DNA of 64,000 nucleotides from Chloroflexota bacterium (lineage in GTDB: Bacteria; Chloroflexota; Anaerolineae; Anaerolineales; Villigracilaceae), in assembly GCA_013112685.1 (NCBI GenBank), contig JABFGC010000002.1, forward strand, positions 940,902 to 1,004,901, written 5' to 3'. Positions 58,419-64,000 of the stretch are shown piece after piece (the stretch's first letter is position 1; the number at the start of each line of letters is the position of its first letter). The notes beneath the pieces were generated by a model that was given only the letters and a program-made list of their open reading frames with translations, had not been told where the DNA came from and searched no databases. A program made the position numbers and the translations under genes.

Positions 58419-59594
58419 CTATGGTTTCAATCCTAGTTTTCGGTATACATCCAGGTTTGCCGTCAGTTCCATTTCAAGTGTAAACCCTTTCAGCACGGAT
58501 TCTCTCGCAGCCTTGCCCAGGGATTTCCGTTTCTCAGGATCGTCTAACAATTCCTGTATTTTCTCCGCGAGCAGGTTTGCATCATTGACGTTGACAAGCA
58601 TACCATTCTTTCCATCTTCGATCACATCCAGCGCGCCGCCGACGGGCGTGGCGATGACGGGTTTCCCGCATGACATCGCTTCGAGCAAGGCGTTGGGCAT
58701 CCCATCCCGGAGCGACGGATGCACGAAGACATCCATCAAGGAATAATAGGCGGGCAGGTCGTTGTGGGGGACTTGTCCGGTAAGTGTAATTGGTAATTGG
58801 TTATTGATATTTCGGAATTCGTCGAAGAATTTTTTGTCTTCGCCATCCCGTACTTCGCCAACAACCAATAGGGAAGCAGGCTTTTTCTTCGTCAACTGCG
58901 CGTAGCCATACAGGAGAGAAGATAGTCCTTTTTTCTCCCTCAATTCACCCACAAACCCAATAACAGGCATTTGGACTCCGGGAGCTTGCTCCCGTGAAGG
59001 CGACAGCAAACCGTCTGCCTCCAACACACTCTGCGCCAACGCCTCATTCCTCTCCATCGGCTTGAATCGTTCCGCGTCGATCCCATTTGGAATGGGATGA
59101 ATTTCCCTGTCAACGAACGCTTTTGCCTTCTTCGCCAAAACACTCGCATTCGTCGTCACGGCGTCCGCGTTTTGCAGGGCATACATCACATGCGAAAACT
59201 TGCCAGGGTCGAATGCCGCCCGCTCGATGTCGTTCCCGCGAATGGAGACGATGCTGGGTATGCCCAGATACTTCCCCGCGTACACGCCGACAAATCCCGC
59301 CATTGGAAGAAAGTACGCGTGGATTACATCGAATGGCTCGCGTTGGTGTTCTCCTACGATGATTTCGAACCAATCCACGAGCGTGTCGTCCAGCCGTTTG
59401 TGCGCGCCGAAGCGCGTGACGATGACTCCGTTCGAGCGTTGAGTCTGCTTGATGGTGGGAGGCAGGCTCCCGGTCGGGGCAAAGAGGCGGACGTCATATC
59501 CCGCGGCTGATAACAACTCCCCCAATCGTCCTGCCGAGATTGCAAGACCGCCAATGTCGGGTGTATACTTTTCGGAGAGCAAGGCGATTTTCAT
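58419..59594 (-). CDS. Glycosyltransferase family 4
   Basis: 391 residues, GT-B fold. Seen: IALLSEKYTPDIGGLAISAG, nucleotide-sugar site VHPSLRDGMPNALLEAMSCG and KPVIATPVGGALDVIEDGKN (E-x7-E motif). Likely transfers a sugar to a lipid or polysaccharide. A 21-base heptamer repeat (58786-58806) adds NNQLPIT in frame in a surface position between domains. Confidence 0.9.
   Translation of the reverse strand: MKIALLSEKYTPDIGGLAISAGRLGELLSAAGYDVRLFAPTGSLPPTIKQTQRSNGVIVTRFGAHKRLDDTLVDWFEIIVGEHQREPFDVIHAYFLPMAGFVGVYAGKYLGIPSIVSIRGNDIERAAFDPGKFSHVMYALQNADAVTTNASVLAKKAKAFVDREIHPIPNGIDAERFKPMERNEALAQSVLEADGLLSPSREQAPGVQMPVIGFVGELREKKGLSSLLYGYAQLTKKKPASLLVVGEVRDGEDKKFFDEFRNINNQLPITLTGQVPHNDLPAYYSLMDVFVHPSLRDGMPNALLEAMSCGKPVIATPVGGALDVIEDGKNGMLVNVNDANLLAEKIQELLDDPEKRKSLGKAARESVLKGFTLEMELTANLDVYRKLGLKP
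58786..58806. repeat. Heptamer tandem repeat inside the glycosyltransferase gene
   Basis: GTAATTG, GTAATTG, GTTATTG: three 7-mers, 21 bases, exactly seven codons. Related to the intergenic GGTAATT repeat at 40081. Confidence 0.6.
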
Positions 59595-59605
59595 ATCATT
59601 ATTTT

Positions 59606-59700
59606 ATGTCATTGCGAGGAGGGCGCTTTTTCCTGACGAAGCAATCTCCCAGTTAATTGTGGGATTGCTTCGCGGCGCAGGGCGTCGCTCGCAATGACAT
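59606..59700. repeat. 95-bp palindromic repeat, copy 1
   Basis: ATGTCATTGCGAGGAGGGCG ... CGCTCGCAATGACAT with internal GAAGCAATCTCCC / GGGATTGCTTCG arms; a nested inverted repeat of REP/MITE type. Closely similar to the copy at 59995-60086. Confidence 0.8.
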
Positions 59701-59710
59701 CAGAGGTTTT

Positions 59711-59992
59711 ATGGCTGAACAATGCGAAATGGTCGTCGGTTATCTGGTTCCACATCGTTGTGAAAATCCCGCGTTGGGGACTTGCGTAAAATGCGGGCGC
59801 GGTTATTGCGACGAACACACCAATCAAACGGCGGAAGGGCGCTTGTGCCTTGCCTGCCAGCAGGGCTTGGATATGCCCGTCGCTTCGCCGATTGCCGCCG
59901 CTACATTCACCGCCGCCGACCTGGCGACCTTTGGCAGCGCCAGCGCCTGGGACGACGACGAAAGCGGGGATATGTTTTCGGATTTGAGTTGA
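59711..59992 (+). CDS. B-box-type zinc-finger protein
   Basis: 93 residues. CENPALGTCVKCGRGYCDEH and RLCLACQQGL form the cysteine/histidine pattern of bacterial B-box zinc fingers, preceded by VGYLVPHR and followed by an acidic tail. Starts ATG 59711. It fills exactly the space between two copies of a palindromic repeat. Function unknown. Confidence 0.75.
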   Translation: MAEQCEMVVGYLVPHRCENPALGTCVKCGRGYCDEHTNQTAEGRLCLACQQGLDMPVASPIAAATFTAADLATFGSASAWDDDESGDMFSDLS

Positions 59993-59994
59993 AC

Positions 59995-60086
59995 ATGTCA
60001 TTGCGAGGAGGGTGATTTTCCCGACGAAGCAATCTCCTCGTAACATGAGATTGCTTCGTGGCGACCTGCGCCACTCGCAATGACAT
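59995..60086. repeat. 92-bp palindromic repeat, copy 2
   Basis: ATGTCATTGCGAGGAGGGTG ... CCACTCGCAATGACAT with GAAGCAATCTCCTCG / ATGAGATTGCTTCG arms. It ends at the stop codon of the radical SAM gene. Confidence 0.8.
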
Positions 60087-61150
60087 TAATACGGTCCGAT
60101 CAAATCCCAGATCTTTTTATTCTCTTCGATGAAATCATCGCAGCGGGCGCACGGTTTGAGCGCGGGCGGGTGCATCTTCAAACGCGCCTGGCGATACGCC
60201 GCGCCTTCCCAAATTTCCTTGAACGATTGGTGGATGATATTTCCCAGCGGGGGAATCTTCTCGCGCGTCATACAGCAGACGTAGACATTGCCGTTGAAGT
60301 CAATCAGCGTATGTGTCCACGGCGCGTAACAGGGATGCTTGTCATAAAAGCCGAAGGCGTATCTCCCTGCGCGTCCCAACCGGACCTCGGACTCGTCTCT
60401 GCCAAAGGGAAACGCATCCTCGTCTGAAACGATCAAACCAAGTTCGAGTGCGCGAGAGGCGATGCGCGGAGCGATCTCTTCATTGAATAACGCGATGTCT
60501 TTCTTTCGCATCGAGAGGATTTCGCCGCAGTGATCATCCACGGGAATTAAGTTGATCCCATCCGCCCCGAGTTCGTGAGCCAGGTCTGGGAGCGTGGCGA
60601 GCGTCTCGTAGTTCGTGCGGCTGACCACCGTGTTGATGCGGATGGTCAACTTGCCTTTGTGTTTATAGCGGCGAAAGAGTTCCACCGCTTTGGCGGTGGC
60701 TTTGAACGCGCCATCCACTCCGCGGATCTTCTCGTGCATCTTGCGGATGGGGGAATCAATCGAAACGTTCACCCCGCGCAGACCCGCCTCCACCAGCCGC
60801 TTGGCTTTCTCTTTGGTGATGAGCGTGCCGTTGGTGGTCATGGTGACTTTGATTCCCAGCGACGAAGCCAGTTCCACAAAATCAAGGATTTGCGGCCTGA
60901 GCATCGGCTCGCCGCCGGAGATGTGTATCTTCTTCGTTCCCATTTCCGCCAGTTCGGTGATGACTTCTTTGAAGCGATCCGCGCTGACCGGCGGTTCGCG
61001 CGTCTCCCGCCAGTGATTGCACATCTCGCATTTGAGGTTGCAGCCGTAAAAGACCTTGAATTTGACGTACAACGGCTTGTACGGGCGCGCGTTCAGGACA
61101 GCGTTCCGCAGTTCCTCTTTTTCCTCTGAGATAGTTTGGGAGTTGTGCAT
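60086..61150 (-). CDS. Radical SAM protein with SPASM-like C-terminus
   Basis: 354 residues. Radical SAM cluster CNLKCEMCNHW, SAM motif KIHISGGEPMLRPQILDFVE, and a C-terminal cluster region YAPWTHTLIDFNGNVYVCCM plus CARCDDFIEE. Similar in layout to PqqE/anSME-type or carbohydrate-modifying SPASM enzymes. No precursor peptide gene is evident next to it, so the substrate is open. Confidence 0.87.
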   Translation of the reverse strand: MHNSQTISEEKEELRNAVLNARPYKPLYVKFKVFYGCNLKCEMCNHWRETREPPVSADRFKEVITELAEMGTKKIHISGGEPMLRPQILDFVELASSLGIKVTMTTNGTLITKEKAKRLVEAGLRGVNVSIDSPIRKMHEKIRGVDGAFKATAKAVELFRRYKHKGKLTIRINTVVSRTNYETLATLPDLAHELGADGINLIPVDDHCGEILSMRKKDIALFNEEIAPRIASRALELGLIVSDEDAFPFGRDESEVRLGRAGRYAFGFYDKHPCYAPWTHTLIDFNGNVYVCCMTREKIPPLGNIIHQSFKEIWEGAAYRQARLKMHPPALKPCARCDDFIEENKKIWDLIGPY

Positions 61151-61184
61151 AACAGTAAGTCGAATAATTGTATCACCCGCCTGT

Positions 61185-61472
61185 TCACCAACGAACTTCG
61201 ATTTGTATCTTTACGTTGTCGCCCTCCTTTAGTTTTTCCGCTTTTTGGGCGCTCATTCGAATAGGCACAAGATAACGTCCGTCTTTTGGAAAGAGGGAGG
61301 TCTCCCACTCGGTCTTGCCGATCCGCGCTGTGACCGGAATCACGCCCCAGCCGTACGTCACCAGTTTTGAAACGGACTTTATCTCGCTGCTATGTTTCTC
61401 CGGGACGGCGACGAAGAGATAGGGCGCCGGTCCACGCCAATGGAAGATTTTTCCGCTAAACTCAATAACCAT
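61185..61472 (-). CDS. DUF1905 family protein
   Basis: 95 residues: VIEFSGKIFHWRGPAPYLFV, VTYGWGVIPVTARIGKTEW, SLFPKDGRYLVPIRMSAQKA and a last strand VKIQIEV, the DUF1905 beta-barrel pattern. ATG 61472 chosen over an upstream TTG. Function unknown. Confidence 0.82.
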   Translation of the reverse strand: MVIEFSGKIFHWRGPAPYLFVAVPEKHSSEIKSVSKLVTYGWGVIPVTARIGKTEWETSLFPKDGRYLVPIRMSAQKAEKLKEGDNVKIQIEVRW

Positions 61473-61528
61473 TGGCAAAGTATATCAAAGCTCGACCAAC
61501 ACACTCTAGTGCAAAATGCAGGTGGAGA

Positions 61529-61645
61529 TCTGGAAGGCTGCCTGTGGATGGAATCCCTGTTTCAAAATCACCCCAAAAAGAAAAAGTCCCGCCGCCTTTT
61601 GCCTGGCTCGGGACTTTCTTCATCCATTTTTTCTCTTCTCTCTTG
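61529..61645. repeat. 117-bp direct repeat, left copy, with terminator hairpin
   Basis: Identical to 63884-64000 except four substitutions, without gaps. It contains AAGTCCCG...CGGGACTT, a terminator hairpin with T runs on both sides, and at its left end codons for GIPSTGSLPD, which in the right copy continue a transposase relic. Confidence 0.9.
61584..61616. terminator. Bidirectional terminator hairpin in the direct repeat
   Basis: AAGTCCCG and CGGGACTT arms with a 17-base loop; T-rich on both sides when read in the matching direction. A second copy lies at 63939-63971. Confidence 0.6.
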
Positions 61646-61772
61646 ACACTGCGGTTAATCGGTGGGCGGTTTCATTTTGCGGTTCACCCTCTGTTGAATT
61701 CGGCTTCGAGCAGTTATAGATAGTGGTTTGGTTGCTTATGCTGTGTCAACTAGGCGGTTCGTCAAATCGACG

Positions 61773-63257
61773 TCAACATTTCAATTTGTCCGATAGACAA
61801 CAACCTAATTGATCCAGAATAAAACGCCACACGTTTTTTGCATCGTTTAACGTGAATTCTGGTTCACTTTGGTAATAATATTTTACTAACCCTGGATCCC
61901 AAATCGAGTTTGCCTGTAGTTGAAACATAATATTCTGTACACCATCATGTCCATAATGACAGAGCCCTAAATAATGCCCAATCTCATGTGGAAGAATATA
62001 GCGCAAAGCATGACTGGGCCATACATCACGGTGAATCACACTTGAGCCAGCGGGATTACCATTATCATCCTTTTTTGCCACTGTAATGCAACAGGAGTCG
62101 GTTCGATCTGGCGTGTCGCAAGGATCAATATCGGGTCCTTCGGAAATGCTACGCCCTCCTACTTGACCAAAACCTTCCTTGCCATTTTTCAATTGATAAT
62201 GAAATGCACCGAGCGCTAAAATTCGACACTCTTCTACTGAGTTACCGGTACGCAGTCCTTTATCTCTGACATACCGATCTTGGCTACCCAACGCAAATAA
62301 GTATTCATCTTTCTCTTTAATTTCATGCGCTGGGAACTGTTGATTGAATATATAAAACTGATGGTTCCAGTTCCACGACAACTTGATGCCAAGCTTTGCA
62401 CATTTTTCAACCGAAAGTTCAAGTTTCTCCGCCACTGCCTGAGGGGTCATTGCAAAGACACGGAGACGGTATTCCCTTCCCTGGCTCTCTAAATGACGCG
62501 ATATCACCCAGCGTGTGACGGGGAACCAATTGTTGGTGCTGGAACCACTTACAGTGCGTACCATCGTTCGCGGATGCTGTATCGAAAACGGGCTAAAACT
62601 TAAGAGCCCCGCAAGTGAATATAGATCGATAGTTCCCTCATTGTGCCATTTCCAAAGCGGCACATGCACACTATCTAGCATAAAAACCTTATGCTCTGCT
62701 TCTAACATCAACCCCCATGAAACACGATTCAACCCCAGCTTATCCCGAATATCCCTATGTACATCGGGACGATGACCGTACCTTTCATTCACGAGATTTT
62801 CCACAAACTCACGTAGCTCGTGCCGCTCAAACTGTTCAATTACTCCACCGACGATGTATCCACCAAAAACGGCTCGAACAATAATGATTCCCAGGTTTAT
62901 AACGCCAAGCGCAAGATCCCCCAGGCCCCGGATGAAACCAGCGAAATCAAACCGAATGAGCGAACCAATCGCTTTGCCCAGAGCTCTTACGATTGTAGCT
63001 ATACCACGAACAATTTCTTCGACTAGACGGAGAATTCCGTTGATAATGCCGGCGATAAACCGGGCTATCCCCGCTACGAATCCACCTATATTGTAATCAA
63101 TCCAATCTACGACACTATTTACAGCGTCTCTAATAAATTCAATGACAGCGTTGGCTATGTCTTCTGCCGTGTCAACCACGACATCCACGACTTCTTCGAC
63201 GACCTCGCCTACAAACTCAAAGCCTGATGCAACAGCATTTCCGATATCTTCGAACAT
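61773..63257 (-). CDS. Metzincin-like zinc metalloprotease with amphipathic N-terminal region
   Basis: 494 residues. The catalytic motif PHEIGHYLGLCH (HExxHxxGxxH, residues 424-434) and a Met-turn QNIMFQ mark a metzincin of matrixin type. No signal peptide. Residues 1-150 are a run of hydrophobic/amphipathic helices (NIGGFVAGIARFIAGIINGI, LRLVEEIVRGIATIVRALGK), followed by a middle domain with no recognised family. Cysteines cluster at the tail (LGCCLSDKLKC). Perfect AGGAGGT before ATG 63257. Spot counts give about 40-45 % GC, well below its neighbours, and it lies between direct repeats, so transfer is likely. Confidence 0.8.
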   Translation of the reverse strand: MFEDIGNAVASGFEFVGEVVEEVVDVVVDTAEDIANAVIEFIRDAVNSVVDWIDYNIGGFVAGIARFIAGIINGILRLVEEIVRGIATIVRALGKAIGSLIRFDFAGFIRGLGDLALGVINLGIIIVRAVFGGYIVGGVIEQFERHELREFVENLVNERYGHRPDVHRDIRDKLGLNRVSWGLMLEAEHKVFMLDSVHVPLWKWHNEGTIDLYSLAGLLSFSPFSIQHPRTMVRTVSGSSTNNWFPVTRWVISRHLESQGREYRLRVFAMTPQAVAEKLELSVEKCAKLGIKLSWNWNHQFYIFNQQFPAHEIKEKDEYLFALGSQDRYVRDKGLRTGNSVEECRILALGAFHYQLKNGKEGFGQVGGRSISEGPDIDPCDTPDRTDSCCITVAKKDDNGNPAGSSVIHRDVWPSHALRYILPHEIGHYLGLCHYGHDGVQNIMFQLQANSIWDPGLVKYYYQSEPEFTLNDAKNVWRFILDQLGCCLSDKLKC

Positions 63258-63732
63258 GGTGACCTCCTAACTATAAGAACTGCATCCTAATCAGAATGAA
63301 GGCAAATGTTCTTAACACTATACAAATTCTGACTTTTGAAGTCAATACCCAGTATTTAGAAATACTTGGGAAAGTATTTGCCTGACGCTCATTCATAGGC
63401 TCTCTCGCTCAGAGAGCAGATGTTACACTCAGATGATGCCTATTGAGAAAGCATCTGGGGGCGGGTAGTTGGTCTTTCGGGAAAAGCAATTCTTTTGAAG
63501 TTATAAAGGTATGGATCAAGTCAGAGAGCATCAGCCAGAATAGACAATCTCGCTCACAGTAGCGAATGGCTCGACACACGCTCGATCGTAAAACCTACAG
63601 GAGTTTTGAATGAACTGCCCAACGAGACTATCGAAAAACCGGATTTTAGAGAAAAACTCCTGTCCAGGATAGAGTGATAGACCAGCTACTCGTGTTGCAG
63701 GCGGAATTCTGGATGGTATCCCCGGTCAGGGG
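63258..63732. other. Gene-free region upstream of the metalloprotease gene
   Basis: About 475 bases with no convincing gene on either strand. The first 100 bases are AT-rich and include an inverted ATACCCAGTATTTAGAAATACTT stretch that may belong to the promoter region of the metalloprotease gene; beyond that I see nothing I can name. Confidence 0.4.
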
Positions 63733-63940
63733 TCAGTAGATCGTCCCAAAGGCGTGGATCTTGCCGATATTGTGCACCAGGGCGAACCGCGTACGCGCCT
63801 ATTGTACATCCACTTTGCGTTTTGAGCGCAGGGTGAAACGGTGCAACCAGTTATAGACACAGAACTCGAAACCTGGGCGTGGGTCTGGAAGGCTGCCCGT
63901 GGATGGAATCCCTGCTTCAAAATCACCCCAAAAAGAAAAA
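63733..63940 (-). pseudogene. Transposase C-terminal relic (IS1182/IS5-like)
   Basis: The minus strand reads GFEFCVYNWLHRFTLRSKRK then VDVQ-stop-ARTRFALVHNIGKI and HAFGTIY-stop. The VHNIGKI ending after a VDVQW-like segment is typical of IS1182-type transposases; the internal TAG replaces an expected TGG. Only the last 60 or so codons remain, and the upstream part lies in the direct repeat. Confidence 0.6.
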
Positions 63941-64000
63941 GTCCCGCCGCCTTTTGCCTGGCTCGGGACTTTTTTCATCCATTTTTTCTCTTCCCTCTTG
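63884..64000. repeat. 117-bp direct repeat, right copy (runs to the window end)
   Basis: Partner of 61529-61645 with 113 of 117 positions equal. The repeat may extend past the window. Together they delimit a 2.4-kb unit holding the metalloprotease gene and the transposase relic. Confidence 0.9.

Overview
The window reads as chromosome of an anaerobic or facultative bacterium of the Chloroflexota, most likely class Anaerolineae. The basis is gene content and protein style, not a database search: a eukaryote-type double-domain phosphofructokinase, NifJ-type pyruvate:ferredoxin oxidoreductase, aldehyde:ferredoxin oxidoreductase, a fused ADP-forming acyl-CoA synthetase, TP-rich lipoproteins, MoeA fused to a binding-protein domain, many PAS/GAF kinases, and heptanucleotide tandem repeats. 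Most genes are GC-rich (spot counts near 60 %). The exception is the right end, where spot counts in one gene give about 40-45 %.

Layout. (1) About 1-16 kb: a leftward sugar-to-acetate operon (glk, gpmA, small protein, gap, double-domain pfk, fused ADP-forming acetyl-CoA synthetase, AAA/DRTGG protein, pyk, four-cluster ferredoxin, aldehyde ferredoxin oxidoreductase, nifJ cut by the window edge). It is divergent from a sugar ABC-transporter ATPase gene. The divergent region has two LacI-type operators on either side of a 288-bp element with 41-bp terminal inverted repeats. (2) 16-22 kb: an ISL3 transposase relic, a tRNA 3'-end remnant duplicated with its terminator, a KimA-like potassium transporter with a partner membrane protein, and a short KdpD/KdpE pair. 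(3) 22-25 kb: a DtxR-type regulator and feoA-feoB-feoC-like iron uptake genes, with feoB interrupted. (4) 25-46 kb: housekeeping and accessory genes (CBS protein, threonine dehydratase, fumarylacetoacetase, purA, guaB, aminotransferase, moeA, HDAC-like deacetylase, nitroreductase, cytochrome c), two toxin-antitoxin modules and several repeat families. (5) 46-55.5 kb: a signalling island of five receiver-only proteins, two large kinases, an HD-GYP phosphodiesterase and a PilZ protein. (6) 55.7-61.5 kb: MoxR/CoxE-type pair, glycosyltransferase, a zinc-finger gene bracketed by two palindromic repeats, radical SAM/SPASM protein. (7) 61.5-64 kb: a low-GC zinc-metalloprotease gene between 117-bp direct repeats, with a transposase relic.

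How it works together: sugar imported by the ABC system would be phosphorylated by Glk, pass through Pfk, Gap, Gpm and Pyk, be oxidised by NifJ to acetyl-CoA with reduced ferredoxin, and be converted to acetate with ATP by the ADP-forming synthetase. The aldehyde oxidoreductase and its ferredoxin partner add another ferredoxin-linked step.

Caveat: at least a dozen genes are split by single-base indels while homology continues in another frame on the far side. This looks more like assembly or long-read error than decay, so I annotate them as single genes with frameshifts. Family assignments come from reading motifs, with no search run.
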